Shown here piece by piece: positions 17,766-27,490 of a DNA stretch of 64,000 bases. The stretch's first letter is position 1; each line of letters begins with the position of its first letter. The DNA lies in the NCBI GenBank assembly GCA_049601975.1, contig JBMYRC010000004.1:17474-81473 (forward strand). The letters run 5' to 3'. This DNA comes from UBA6544 sp049601975 (GTDB lineage: Bacteria; Pseudomonadota; Alphaproteobacteria; UBA8366). Position numbers and translations under genes: made by a program. The notes beneath the pieces were generated by a model. That model ran no database searches. It had not been told where the DNA came from and saw nothing but the letters and a program-made list of their open reading frames with translations.

Positions 17766-18614
17766 TTACAGTGCGGCATTTACGTCCGATGGGGTGCCGA
17801 GGCCAAGGGACAATTCTCGATGGTCGCGGGTAATTTCTGCGAAGACAGCGCGCAACATCCGCGCCTTGTCGCGCCCGTAGCGCTCGGTAATGCGCTCCTC
17901 GCCTTCCGGTGTATTCATCGCGTCGCGCAATGGCTGGTACATGGCAGCGATCAGTCGGTGGCATTCCATATCTTCGAACGGAATGTCCTGAGCTGCGGTC
18001 GGTGCGCCCATATTGCCGTTGATGACATCGGTGAGCCACCGGCGGCGTTTCTTGAGGTCGATGAAATGATGGCAAATAGTGATCAAGACCTCTGAGACTA
18101 CTTCCGCCGCGTCCGGCTCCTCGTGCACCATTTTCCAATTAAACGCGGTGCCGTGCTGAGATTTCATACGCGACACCATGGTACGGCAAAAATCTTCGTG
18201 CTTATTGCTGCGTTCCTCGCCAAGCATTTGCAGCATGGCCACGACGAAGCCAGGAATGATGCGGCGTGAGAGGTGCTCGCCTTGAACGGGCACTTGATCG
18301 CCAGTCGGAAATAGATGCACGAAGGTGTTGACCATTAAGCGCTCGAACGGATATCGGCGTTCTTTGTCCCAGCGCAGGCGTTCGGCAGCGAAAGTGCATT
18401 CACGCCAAGCTTCGTTGAAGAATGCGGTCGTGTCCTCGCCGGGATCGGCCTTGAAACGTTGTAGTTCTTCCCGGACATCGCTGGCGGATAGATTACCACC
18501 TTGCGACTCCGCGCGCCGAAGTATGCGTTCTACGGCAAAATCCAGGCCTTGTTCGAAAATCGCCCGAAATTTCACCGGCCCGTCTTCGGAATTGGCGCTA
18601 GAATCATCGGCCAT
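17766..18614 (-). CDS. Hypothetical helical protein upstream of the E1 operon
   Basis: A 282-residue protein that I do not recognise. It is charged and mostly helical, without signal peptide or membrane segment. It contains a His-rich central helix (VLITICHHFIDLKKRRRW) and an AFNWKMVHEEPDAAE segment. The start at 18614 follows GGGAGAG; the frame opens 12 codons earlier. It precedes the E1 alpha gene by 29 bp on the same strand, so it could be cotranscribed, but no functional link is visible. Confidence 0.75.
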   Translation of the reverse strand: MADDSSANSEDGPVKFRAIFEQGLDFAVERILRRAESQGGNLSASDVREELQRFKADPGEDTTAFFNEAWRECTFAAERLRWDKERRYPFERLMVNTFVHLFPTGDQVPVQGEHLSRRIIPGFVVAMLQMLGEERSNKHEDFCRTMVSRMKSQHGTAFNWKMVHEEPDAAEVVSEVLITICHHFIDLKKRRRWLTDVINGNMGAPTAAQDIPFEDMECHRLIAAMYQPLRDAMNTPEGEERITERYGRDKARMLRAVFAEITRDHRELSLGLGTPSDVNAAL

Positions 18615-18793
18615 ACGGTAAACTCTCCCAACACTACTATCGCCGTCCACGCCGCTTCGATGAATTCAGCCTTGCGCGGGCGGGCGCTGTGACTAACTTT
18701 CCAAAAAAAGAATAGTCTGTTAGCAGGGGCCTTGCCACTATCCACGGCAAATAAGACGGTGCCCCGACCATTCCGGAGAATACGTGCGGACCG

Positions 18794-20461
18794 ATGACCG
18801 ATCGTTTGACCATTACGCTGGCGCAGCTGAATCCTGTTGTCGGTGCCATTAACGGCAATATCGACAAGGTGCGGGAAGCCCGCCGCCAAGCTGCGTCGGA
18901 GGGCGCTGATCTTGTCGTTTGCAGTGAACTCGTTGTCTCCGGCTATCCGCCGGAAGATCTGGTGCTCAAGCCGTTTTTCCTTGAGAAAGTCGAAGATGCG
19001 GTGCGAGCCTTCGCGGAAGAGACTGCCGATGGCGGCCCTGCCGTACTATTGACCGCGCCGTGGCGCGACGGCGGTGCGACCTATAATGCGGCATTGTTGC
19101 TGGCAGGCGGCAAAATCACTGCCACCCGGTTTAAGCGTGATCTGCCGAATTACGGCGTCTTCGATGAGATGCGCGTGTTCGCGCCGGGGCCGATGCCGGG
19201 ACCGATCGACTTTAAAGGTGTGCGGATCGGGGTGCCGATTTGTGAGGACATCTGGACACCGGACGTGCCCGAATGCCTGCAAGAATCAGGCGCGGAAATC
19301 TTGCTGGTGCCGAACGGTTCTCCCTACGATATCGCGAAGACGGATCAGCGCCTGCAACACGCCGTGGCACGGGTGACGGAGACCGGCTTGCCGCTGGTAT
19401 ATGTGAACCAAGTCGGCGGGCAGGATGAGCTCGTCTTTGACGGGGCATCCTTCGTGATTAACGCGGATCATTCCTTGGCGGTCCAAGCAGTCGACTGGGC
19501 GGAAGCCGTCGTCACGACGCAGTGGCGCCGAGGCGATGACGATGTTTGGGTGTGCGAGACGGGTGCGTTGGAGAAACCGTCGGAAGATCTCGAATCGATC
19601 TATCAAGCCATGACCTTGGGATTACGGGATTATGTGGAGAAGAATGGATTTCCGGGTGTCTTGATCGGGCTTTCGGGCGGTGTCGACTCAGCGATCACGG
19701 CAGCGGTGGCGGTCGATGCGCTGGGGGCGGACCGGGTGCGCTGCGTGATGATGCCGTCGCCCTATACCAGCGAGGAAAGCCTGGAGGATGCGGAGGAAGC
19801 CGCGCAGTTGATGGGCGTGCAGTTGGACGATGTAGGCATTCAACCGGCGATGACGGCGTTTGAGGGCATGCTGAAGCCGATTTTCGGTGACGCGGCGGCG
19901 GATGTGACGGAAGAGAATATCCAAGCGCGCAGCCGCGGTCTGATCCTGATGGGTATTTCCAATAAGCTCGGCTACATGCTGCTGACCACCGGCAACAAGT
20001 CGGAAATGTCGGTTGGCTACGCCACGCTCTACGGCGATATGTGTGGCGGCTACTCCGTATTGAAAGACGTCTATAAGACGACGGTCTTCGATTTGTGCCA
20101 TTGGCGAAATAAGACGACACCGGAAAACCTATTGGGCCCCGTAGGCCGCGTCATCCCGGAGCGGATCATCACCAAGCCGCCATCGGCTGAACTTCGCCCC
20201 GACCAGAAGGATGAGGATTCGCTGCCGTCTTATGACAAGCTCGACGATATTCTGCGCTGCTTGATCGAGGAAGAGATGAGCGTCGAGGAAATAGTTGCCC
20301 TTGACCACGAGCCGGAGACGGTACAGCGGATATGGCACATGTTGGATTTGGCCGAATACAAACGCCGCCAAGCCCCGCCGGGAGTGAAAATCACGCACCG
20401 CGCCTTCGGTCGCGAGCGCCGATATCCGATCACCAATAGTTTCCGGCGCATTTTGTTGTGA
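18794..20461 (+). CDS. nadE: NAD+ synthase, glutamine-hydrolysing
   Basis: A 555-residue two-domain enzyme making NAD from deamido-NAD with glutamine-derived ammonia. The N-terminal nitrilase-type amidase has its Glu-Lys-Cys triad in VCSELVVSGYPPED, TRFKRDLPNYGVFDE and PICEDIW. The C-terminal synthetase has the P-loop GLSGGVDSAITAAV and the TGNKSEMSVGYATLYGD block. The length is normal for the glutamine-dependent form. With the nicotinate phosphoribosyltransferase at 4.7 kb it covers two steps of NAD salvage. Confidence 0.96.
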   Translation: MTDRLTITLAQLNPVVGAINGNIDKVREARRQAASEGADLVVCSELVVSGYPPEDLVLKPFFLEKVEDAVRAFAEETADGGPAVLLTAPWRDGGATYNAALLLAGGKITATRFKRDLPNYGVFDEMRVFAPGPMPGPIDFKGVRIGVPICEDIWTPDVPECLQESGAEILLVPNGSPYDIAKTDQRLQHAVARVTETGLPLVYVNQVGGQDELVFDGASFVINADHSLAVQAVDWAEAVVTTQWRRGDDDVWVCETGALEKPSEDLESIYQAMTLGLRDYVEKNGFPGVLIGLSGGVDSAITAAVAVDALGADRVRCVMMPSPYTSEESLEDAEEAAQLMGVQLDDVGIQPAMTAFEGMLKPIFGDAAADVTEENIQARSRGLILMGISNKLGYMLLTTGNKSEMSVGYATLYGDMCGGYSVLKDVYKTTVFDLCHWRNKTTPENLLGPVGRVIPERIITKPPSAELRPDQKDEDSLPSYDKLDDILRCLIEEEMSVEEIVALDHEPETVQRIWHMLDLAEYKRRQAPPGVKITHRAFGRERRYPITNSFRRILL

Positions 20462-20471
20462 AATCTCACAT

Positions 20472-21330
20472 TTAGGGCTGCAGCAGTGCGGGGCCGATAA
20501 CGACACATAGCGCCGCCGGTATCCGCGTTTGAGCAAGTGGTTCGCGCAAGATAAATGTGCTCAGCAGTAGACCAAAAATAACACTGGTCTCCCTGAGTGC
20601 GGCGACGGCAGCAATCGGTGCCTCGGTTATCGCCCAAATCGCGGCCCAGAAGGCAAGCAGGCTCAGCCCTACCCCGGTAACGGCGGAAAACCAAGTGCCG
20701 GTTGCGGGATACAGGACTGCAATGTGTCCCCCCGCTGCGGAACGGCGATTAGCGTGATTGGCACCGCATCCAAGACGAAGAGCAAACATGCATAGTCATG
20801 CGGTGACCCGGAAAGGCGGGCACCGCTACCGTCAACCGTTGAGTAAGATGCAATGAAACAAGTTGTGGCGGGAGCCCACATGGTTGCGTGATAATTTCTT
20901 CGTTTCAGTCCAGCGCCCAAGAATGTGAGGGCTGCTAGTCCCATGCAAATCGCCATGACACCAAGATATCCGCTCAAGGACAGAATTTAACCGATGAGCA
21001 GCCAAGTTGCGACCGCAGTGATTAATGGCGCTGCGCCCCGCGCTATCGGATATACCGGCGACATATCTCAGGCGCCCGCACCAGAAATACTTTGTATCCG
21101 GTGTGCAGTGCCACCTATGCTGCGAGATAGGGCCAACTCTGTGAAGTCACGATGGGCACGAAGAAGAGGATTGGCCGCGCCAGAAGGTCAAGCAACAGAT
21201 TGATTTGGGCAATCACTGTCAGTCGATCCCCTTGGGCTTTGAGAATTGTGTTCCATTCGGCGTGGCAGAATGCAGCGGCGAGAACGACAAGAACGACCAG
21301 AGACGAAATTTTACACTTTTGGGATTATTT
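20472..21330 (-). pseudogene. EamA/DMT-family transporter, broken
   Basis: Minus-strand pieces of a drug/metabolite transporter are spread over several frames. The N-terminal helix region reads LVVLAAAFCHAEWNTILK; next comes HTGYKVFLVRAPE, then VYPIARGAAPLITAVATWLL, then LSGYLGVMAICMGLAALTF, and at the C terminus APIAAVAALRETSVIFGLLL with the final LREPLAQTRIPAA. A TAG interrupts after SWPYLAA (near 21117) and a TAA falls where Glu is expected after LLIG (near 20990). Frame changes occur near 21050 and 20850. The gene is divergent from a broken LysR regulator, which probably once controlled it. Confidence 0.8.
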
Positions 21331-21405
21331 GAGAAAATCTCAGTCAAGTAAAAAATGTGATAAGTAAAATCGATATATTGTCCAAATTTATGTGATAAAA
21401 TCTCT

Positions 21406-22302
21406 TTGTTTAGGACGCTTCCCTCTTTAAATGGGCCCCGTGCCTTTGAAGCCGTTTCGCGGCTTGGAAGTTTTTCCGCCGCTGTGGATGAGCCTCATGG
21501 CGCTGTGAGCCGATTGGTGAAATCTCTTGAAGGGCAATTGGAGACCGTCTCGCTGACGCGAAGTCGGCAAGGGGCGGCAATGACAGGACATGGTACCCAA
21601 CAGCATAGCCGTTTGCGGCCAGCCCTTGAACTCATGTGTGTCGGTGTGGATGAGATCAGTGCGGGAGAGGCCGCAGGTACGTTGACCCTTTCCTGCTACG
21701 GTACTTTTCTTATGCAGCTGGCTGATGCCGCGGTTTCATCGCTTTCGGGAATCGCACCCCGATATCGATATTAATTTCACCACCTATAATGATGTACCGG
21801 ATTTCTATGATCGGACGACAGACTTGGCGATTTTGACAACACTGCCGGAAAAGATGGATTGCCTAACTTTAGTCCCGTTATTCGACGAACTCTTTGGGCC
21901 GGTTTGTCGACCGGGATTTCTTTCGAGCGAGCGCACGCAAGCGCTTTCGCAGCTTTCGGACGTGACAAATTTGCACACGAAAACCCGGCTTTCCGCTTGG
22001 GCTGAGACTGCGGAGCTGCGAGGGTTCGCGGTAAATCGAGGAGAGACGTTTGAGCATTTTATTTCATGCTACAAGCGGCAGCTTTGGCATTAGGTGTCGC
22101 CATCGGACCTCATGCATTGGTTGCTGACAACTTGGCATCTGGGCAATTGGTTGGGCCGATGGAATTAGTTGCCAGCGGTCGTCGATATCATCTCTTGAAA
22201 CGGACTTCAGCTGAACGTGACTCCCGAATCCTTGATTTCCAGAACTGGCTCTTGCATGAAGTGCAGATATTCGAAAACCCGTACCCGCTTGAAACCGACT
22301 GA
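21406..22302 (+). pseudogene. LysR-family transcriptional regulator (GcvA-like), broken
   Basis: The N-terminal helix-turn-helix region is recognisable (LPSLNGPRAFEAVSRLGSFS, then GAVSRLVKSLEGQL) but has lost a few residues inside the recognition helix. The substrate-binding domain continues in a second frame from about 21725 (RFRESHPDIDINFTTYNDV) and a third from about 22066 (LQAAALALGVAIGP, LVASGRRYHLL). At least two frameshifts separate the three pieces. The apparent TTG start at 21406 may not be original. The pair with the divergent EamA relic is a common regulator/transporter arrangement. Confidence 0.8.
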
Positions 22303-22362
22303 TAATCTTGGCATACCCATCGCACCTGAGACCCCTCAGGTATTTGGATTTGGCAGGCCGAA

Positions 22363-23739
22363 ATGACGCTTCGCATTCACGACACGTATCAACGTAGGAA
22401 AGTTGATTTCGAACCGCACGACTCGAATCATGTTCAGTTCTATGTCTGTGGGCCGACGGTCTACGACTATGCGCATATTGGCAATGCGCGGCCTATCGTT
22501 GTCTTTGATGTGTTGTATAGGTTGTTGCAGCGGCTGTATCCGAAGGTGACCTACGTTCGCAACATCACCGATATCGATGATAAGATTAACGCGCGCGCTG
22601 TCGAATCCGGCGAATCCATCAGCGAGATCACAAAACGGACGACGGCGCAATTCCACGAAGATATCGGAGCGCTGGGTGCCATGGAACCCGATGTGGAGCC
22701 GTGCGCGACCGATCATGTCGCGGAGATGATCGTGATGATCGAGGATTTGATCGCCAAGGGCCATGCTTATGCGGCGGACGGCCTCGTGCTGTTCAATGTG
22801 CCGTCCTGGGACGCTTATGGCCGATTGTCGCGTCATAGCCGGGATGAATTGGTCGCGGGCGCGCGGGTCGACGTGGCGCCCTATAAGCAGGACGCGGCGG
22901 ATTTCGTGCTTTGGAAACCGTCGAGCGACAATCTACCCGGCTGGGATAGTCCGTGGGGGCGGGGACGACCTGGATGGCACATCGAATGTTCGGCCATGGC
23001 GACCAAGTATCTTGGCGATCGTTTTGACATTCATGGCGGCGGCCAAGATCTTATCTTCCCGCACCATGAAAACGAAATTGCCCAATGCCTATGCGACACT
23101 CCTGCTGATGGGTTTTCCAAATACTGGATGCATAACGGCTATCTGATGTCGGAAGGCGAGAAGATGTCGAAATCTCTCGGCAACTTTTACACCATTAATG
23201 AGTTGCTGAAGGAATATCCAGGTGAGGCAGTACGCTTGCTGTTGCTAAAGACGCATTATCGCCAACCGCTCGATTTCACCAAGAAGGGGTTGGATGAAGC
23301 GAAGCGCGAGCTCGATCGGTTTTATGGGGCTTTGCGGGGCAGCGGTACAGCTAGCGGCGGCGAAGGGATTGATGATGCGGTCAAATCGGCCCTGACCGAC
23401 GACATGAACACGCCGTCAGCGGTGACCGCTTTGCATGGAAAGTTACGCGATCTCAATAACACGCAAGATGTGGATGGGCGGGCGGCGGTCGCGCAATCTC
23501 TGGTCTACGCTGGGGCTGTGCTCGGTCTATTGCAAGACGATCCCGAAGCCTGGTTCACCTGGCGGCCCACCGGCGCTGGAGGTTTGGAAGACGGCGATAT
23601 CGAAGCAATGATTCAGCAACGCACCGACGCGCGGGCCGCGAAGGACTTCGCGACGTCAGACCGTATTCGCGACGAACTGGCGGATGCGGGCATTGTGCTG
23701 GAAGACAAACCCGATGGGACGATCTGGCGGCGGGGCTAA
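22363..23739 (+). CDS. cysS: Cysteinyl-tRNA synthetase
   Basis: A 458-residue class I aminoacyl-tRNA synthetase charging tRNA-Cys. It has the zinc-binding Cys and HIGH-type motif in FYVCGPTVYDYAHIGNAR, GWHIECSAM with the second zinc ligands, HHENEIAQ, and the KMSKS loop in GEKMSKSLGN. The C-terminal helical domain and anticodon region are complete. It lies downstream of the LysR relic and is followed by an 11-bp-arm hairpin. Confidence 0.97.
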   Translation: MTLRIHDTYQRRKVDFEPHDSNHVQFYVCGPTVYDYAHIGNARPIVVFDVLYRLLQRLYPKVTYVRNITDIDDKINARAVESGESISEITKRTTAQFHEDIGALGAMEPDVEPCATDHVAEMIVMIEDLIAKGHAYAADGLVLFNVPSWDAYGRLSRHSRDELVAGARVDVAPYKQDAADFVLWKPSSDNLPGWDSPWGRGRPGWHIECSAMATKYLGDRFDIHGGGQDLIFPHHENEIAQCLCDTPADGFSKYWMHNGYLMSEGEKMSKSLGNFYTINELLKEYPGEAVRLLLLKTHYRQPLDFTKKGLDEAKRELDRFYGALRGSGTASGGEGIDDAVKSALTDDMNTPSAVTALHGKLRDLNNTQDVDGRAAVAQSLVYAGAVLGLLQDDPEAWFTWRPTGAGGLEDGDIEAMIQQRTDARAAKDFATSDRIRDELADAGIVLEDKPDGTIWRRG

Positions 23740-23748
23740 CGTTGCACT

Positions 23749-23784
23749 GCCATTCCGGAAACCCGAACGGTCATCCGGAATGGC
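23749..23784 (+). terminator. Hairpin after cysS
   Basis: GCCATTCCGGA (23749-23759) and TCCGGAATGGC (23774-23784) are perfect 11-bp inverted arms with a 14-nt loop, 9 bp after the cysS stop. There is no T-run, so this may be a repeat element rather than an intrinsic terminator. Confidence 0.45.
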
Positions 23785-23876
23785 GGCCTGAGCCGAATAA
23801 TTGAAATTCACGACGCTTGAGTAGACCTCAGGCACTAATTCAGGGTTCGCTATGCGCCCTGGAATGACGGGGTGAT

Positions 23877-24293
23877 TCACGCGCTCGGTGGTCCTTTCAA
23901 TTCGACCGTATTGCCGTCGGGGTCCTGAATATAGATCGAGGGTCCGGTGCCGTCCGCGCCGTAGCGGGGCGACGTCTCCGGCGCTGTGATGCCGTGCTCT
24001 TCCAGATGTTTGCGGATGGTGGGTTCATCCCAGGGTTCCACGCGCAGACAGAAATGATCAAGATTGAGACCATCGTCGCCGGGCGCAGGGCCGCCTTTGC
24101 GTCCGAGCTCACCATCGGTATCGACGAGGTCAATCAGCGATGCACCGGCGCGGAGCTGATGGAGCCCTAACCTGTCGATTGTACGCTCGACCTTGCAGCC
24201 GAGCACATTTTCGTAGAACCGGATCATCTCCTGCAGTCGCTCTGTGCGAAGAACTAGATGATCGAGGCCTTTGGGGGAAATTGGTTTTGTCAT
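23877..24293 (-). CDS. VOC-family (glyoxalase/dioxygenase fold) protein
   Basis: A 138-residue protein built of two beta-alpha-beta-beta-beta modules. The first begins LDHLVLRTERLQEMIRFYEN; the second carries LDHFCLRVEP and ends YIQDPDGNTVELKGPP. Metal-ligand candidates are His in the first strand of each module and the C-terminal Glu. It is the last gene of a minus-strand set after the GMC oxidoreductase, separated from it by a degenerate palindromic repeat. The substrate is unknown. Confidence 0.85.
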   Translation of the reverse strand: MTKPISPKGLDHLVLRTERLQEMIRFYENVLGCKVERTIDRLGLHQLRAGASLIDLVDTDGELGRKGGPAPGDDGLNLDHFCLRVEPWDEPTIRKHLEEHGITAPETSPRYGADGTGPSIYIQDPDGNTVELKGPPSA

Positions 24294-24330
24294 TCTCGAT
24301 ATATCGGGATGATATTTAGTTTTTTAATAG

Positions 24331-24372
24331 CCTCATCCTCTCCCACTTGCGGGGGAGGCTTAGAGTAGAGGG
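24331..24372. repeat. Degenerate copy of a CCCTAACCC/GGGTTAGGG palindromic repeat
   Basis: CCTCATCCTCTCCC, then ACTTGC, then GGGGGAGGCTTAGAG resembles, imperfectly, the 19-bp-arm hairpin at 56662-56711. It lies between the GMC oxidoreductase stop and the VOC gene start. Confidence 0.4.
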
Positions 24373-26073
24373 TTAACCCTTCAATATCGTATCTGCGATT
24401 TTCTCCGAGGTCATTAGTGTCGGGAAATTAGTGTTCGCGCACGGGACGCACGGCATGATCGAGGCGTCGACCACCCGCAACCCCTGTGCGCCGTGGACCC
24501 GCCCCTGACTGTCGGTGACCGCCATGGGGTCGTCGGCGCGCCCCATGCGGTTCGAACACGACGCATGCCACGTGCCAGTCACACTGCGTTTCAGGTACGC
24601 GGCCAAGGCCTCGTCGTCGGACATCAGGGTAATGATATCGTCGCCTTCGGTGATGAAGGAGGAGATCAGCCATTTCCGGAACCAGGACGGGCCATCCATC
24701 ATTTGCGCCAAGAAACCGGTCAGGATTTTGTTGCGCGCCGTCACTGTGCCGACCTTGCGCACGCGTTCGCTATAGGCGGATGGGAAGGCGTCTTTCGTAA
24801 CGGCTTGGACGGCAGACGACATGAAAATGTCGACGACGCGGCGATAGCCATCCATCAGACGGTCTAGATCGCGGGCGTCGGAGAGCATGTTGAACTCCAC
24901 CATTGGCTCGACGCGCCAATCGCTCGAGGTAAGCGTCAATTGCCCGGTCGAATAGGTTTTGTTCACCCAAGCGAGCATTGAGCCCAAACGGTCGCCGACC
25001 GCGTGCCAGGCGGATTTCGCAACCACGGCGGCAAACATATCGCCCGCCGGGGCATGGTGCATGTTGGAGGAATAACGCCAGCCCAGATGGATGTGCCGAC
25101 GCGTGAGGTCGTTGAGGCGCGCATCCGGCTGCATCCATGCGGACATTGCCGCCGCCGCGTGCTCCATCAGGTTTTGGCCGACACCTGCGCGCTCGAGACG
25201 CACCTCGATGCCCATGTCGTGGAGATGGCCAACTGGCCCGATGCCAGAGCGCAATAGCATGGCCGGTGAATGAATGGCGCCGCTGCACAGGATCACTTCG
25301 TTGGCATTGAATGTGTGCTCCTGGCCGTGTTGGACGGCGATCACGCCGACGGCCTTTGTGCCCTCGAACAGGATTTCCTTCACTTGGATTTCGGATTCGA
25401 TGCGCAGGTTTTCACGGCTCCGCGTTTGCGGATCGAGATAACCAATGGCGGCGGAGACGCGTCGGTCATAGAGGTTCGACATCGTTACCGGGAAATAGCC
25501 GTCTCGGAATTCACCGTTTTGGTCGGCGATATATTCGGCACCTTGCTCCTCCAACGCGGCGGCGATGCCTTTCACGTAGCTCGGCCATTGATCGGAGAAG
25601 ATGCGGCGGACGGGAATGCGGCCTTCTTGGCCGTGAAATTCGTCGTCAAAATCGAGATCTCGTTCGACCTTCTTGAAATAGGGCAGGCATTCCTCCCAGC
25701 TCCAGCCCTCGGCACCGCGTTCGCCCCATTCTTCGTAATCGGTGGGGGCACCCCGGTTTGCGAGCTGGCCATTGATGCTGGAGCCGCCACCCATAACGCG
25801 GGCTTGTTCGTATTGCTTGGCGGGTGGCCGGTCGTCCGGATTGTTGTGGGATTGCGGGCCGATATGGACCTTCAAGCCGTTCCAGATGAATTTCGGGTTG
25901 AAGTAGACCTTGCCTGGATAGCTATCGAGGATTTCTTCTGGCACCTGATTATGCGGCGTGTCGATCCCGGCTTCCAGGAGCAGGACCTGATTTGAGCTGC
26001 GCGAGGACAAGCGGTTGGCCTGGACGCTGCCGGCGGAACCGCCGCCGACAATGATGTAATCGTAAGTCGTCAT
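24373..26073 (-). CDS. GMC-family FAD oxidoreductase (choline dehydrogenase-like)
   Basis: A 566-residue flavoenzyme oxidising an alcohol. The N-terminal FAD-binding motif is YIIVGGGSAGSVQANRLS. The GMC signature 1 region (MGGGSSINGQLANRG), signature 2 (GAIHSPAMLLRSGIGP) and the C-terminal catalytic block around TGTWHASCSNRMG and SIMPCVPCANTN are present. In the last, Cys replaces the Gly usual in choline dehydrogenases, so the substrate is likely different. GAGG precedes the ATG by six bases. It is preceded by ABM and TauD-type genes on the same strand. Confidence 0.9.
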   Translation of the reverse strand: MTTYDYIIVGGGSAGSVQANRLSSRSSNQVLLLEAGIDTPHNQVPEEILDSYPGKVYFNPKFIWNGLKVHIGPQSHNNPDDRPPAKQYEQARVMGGGSSINGQLANRGAPTDYEEWGERGAEGWSWEECLPYFKKVERDLDFDDEFHGQEGRIPVRRIFSDQWPSYVKGIAAALEEQGAEYIADQNGEFRDGYFPVTMSNLYDRRVSAAIGYLDPQTRSRENLRIESEIQVKEILFEGTKAVGVIAVQHGQEHTFNANEVILCSGAIHSPAMLLRSGIGPVGHLHDMGIEVRLERAGVGQNLMEHAAAAMSAWMQPDARLNDLTRRHIHLGWRYSSNMHHAPAGDMFAAVVAKSAWHAVGDRLGSMLAWVNKTYSTGQLTLTSSDWRVEPMVEFNMLSDARDLDRLMDGYRRVVDIFMSSAVQAVTKDAFPSAYSERVRKVGTVTARNKILTGFLAQMMDGPSWFRKWLISSFITEGDDIITLMSDDEALAAYLKRSVTGTWHASCSNRMGRADDPMAVTDSQGRVHGAQGLRVVDASIMPCVPCANTNFPTLMTSEKIADTILKG

Positions 26074-26089
26074 GGAAGCCTCGTGCCGA

Positions 26090-26386
26090 TTAGGGGTTCA
26101 TGAGGGTAAGGTCGACACGTTCCCGGGTGACGCCGATTTCCGCCGCAACCTTGGAATACACTGCGTAATGGGGCTGGGTGCGGTGATTGTCGAGTGCTGC
26201 TTGGTCGTCATACGCTTCAAAAAAGTAGACGCAATTGGGCTCGTCATTCGGCACCAGTATGCGGAATTGTTGGCAGCCTGGCTCATCTTGCATCGAATGT
26301 TTGGCATCGTGATGCGCCGCTTCCATGAACTTATCCATGGAGCCTTCAGGGATGGTGAACTTCACCAGTATCGCGAGTGCCGTCAT
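26090..26386 (-). CDS. Antibiotic biosynthesis monooxygenase (ABM) domain protein
   Basis: A 98-residue single-domain dimeric alpha/beta-barrel protein. The conserved pattern is AHHDAKHSMQDEPGCQQFRI followed by YFFEAYDDQAALDNHRTQPH. Members include quinol monooxygenase YgiN and LsrG-like isomerases. GAGGAGAC precedes the start. It lies between TauD-like and GMC genes with short gaps, consistent with one operon. Confidence 0.88.
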   Translation of the reverse strand: MTALAILVKFTIPEGSMDKFMEAAHHDAKHSMQDEPGCQQFRILVPNDEPNCVYFFEAYDDQAALDNHRTQPHYAVYSKVAAEIGVTRERVDLTLMNP

Positions 26387-26414
26387 GTCGATGTCTCCTC
26401 GAATTGTAATTTGT

Positions 26415-27416
26415 TTAAGATGCCAGCCGAATTTCCGAGATTCGGGAGTTGGTCAGCTCCGCGGAACTCCATAGCGATGCTTGATCTTTCGGCAGGCGGC
26501 GGCTTTCCGGCGTCATCAGCCAGAGCCGCAGCAGGAACCGGTCGCGACCCGCGTCCGCATCATCCTCGAAGGCGGTTCGGCCGTGATATGTGACATGATT
26601 GTTCAACATCTGGATGTCGCCGGGCTCGATCATGTGTTCGTAGCAAAGCTCTTCCGAGAGGTCGACCAACATATCGAGTGCTTCGGTCTGGGCGTCGGAT
26701 AGGCGTGGGACTTCGGGGAACGCTTGGGCCTGGTCAATATACACGCGGGAGAGATCGCTGGTGAAGGCACTGCCCTGCATGGTGAAGACGGGAAGCATGT
26801 AATAGGGCGCGTCGGTTCCGACCTCGTCGCCGATGGAACTGCGGTAGAAATCGCCGAACAATATTTCCGCGAGGTCGGGCCGCCGTTGCAGCAATGCGTT
26901 GTAGATCGCAGTCGCGCTGACGATGCGGCTAACCCCGCCTTTCGCCGCTTTGCGCAGACAGAGAAGAGCAACCACATCGGCTCGGTCGTTGTGCCAGCTG
27001 AGCTTGCTCGGCGATTCGACGCGCGGTCCCCCCGAATCCCGCACATCCCGCATCAGCCCGGCCCCGCCGTTCTGGATAACTGCCGCGCCCATATGCGAGC
27101 CGAGACCAAGATAGAGTCGTTTCAAATCGTCCAATTCGTAGCGATCGATCGGCATGCCACGAATCAATGTGACACCTCTGCCATGCTCTAGGCGCCGAGC
27201 GGTCTCTTTTAGGCGGTCCGCCAGGCGAGGGAGTGGAAAATCCCCTGCTGTCGTCTCCTGCCAGGGGCGGTTCAAGCGTTTTGCCGAGGCCAACTCTGCG
27301 TCGAATTCGGCGATATCATTTGCGTCGAGATGCCATATCCAGTCGCCCGAAGCCTCGAGTTCTTTGCCGGTCCAGGCGGAGGCATCGTCTATAGGCGTTC
27401 TGTTTTTCTGTGTCAT
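26415..27416 (-). CDS. TauD/TfdA-family 2-oxoglutarate-dependent dioxygenase
   Basis: A 333-residue Fe(II)/2-oxoglutarate oxygenase. The iron-binding HxD is in LSWHNDRADVV, the distal His in NNHVTYHGRTAF and the 2-oxoglutarate-binding Arg in DRFLLRLWL. It is larger than TauD and resembles TfdA-like proteins of unknown substrate. The start at 27416 (MTQKNRTP) is preferred over 27458. It is the first gene of a TauD-ABM-GMC set, suggesting stepwise oxidation of an organic compound. Confidence 0.88.
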   Translation of the reverse strand: MTQKNRTPIDDASAWTGKELEASGDWIWHLDANDIAEFDAELASAKRLNRPWQETTAGDFPLPRLADRLKETARRLEHGRGVTLIRGMPIDRYELDDLKRLYLGLGSHMGAAVIQNGGAGLMRDVRDSGGPRVESPSKLSWHNDRADVVALLCLRKAAKGGVSRIVSATAIYNALLQRRPDLAEILFGDFYRSSIGDEVGTDAPYYMLPVFTMQGSAFTSDLSRVYIDQAQAFPEVPRLSDAQTEALDMLVDLSEELCYEHMIEPGDIQMLNNHVTYHGRTAFEDDADAGRDRFLLRLWLMTPESRRLPKDQASLWSSAELTNSRISEIRLAS

Positions 27417-27490
27417 CGCTGTTTGTCTCACTGCGGTGCTCTCAATATAAACTAACACAAGCAGAAGAAGTGGCGAGCGGGATGAAGTAG

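Noticed and set aside
25270..25995. 241-codon plus-strand open frame opposite the GMC oxidoreductase
   Set aside because: Antisense to conserved FAD motifs; no domain of its own.
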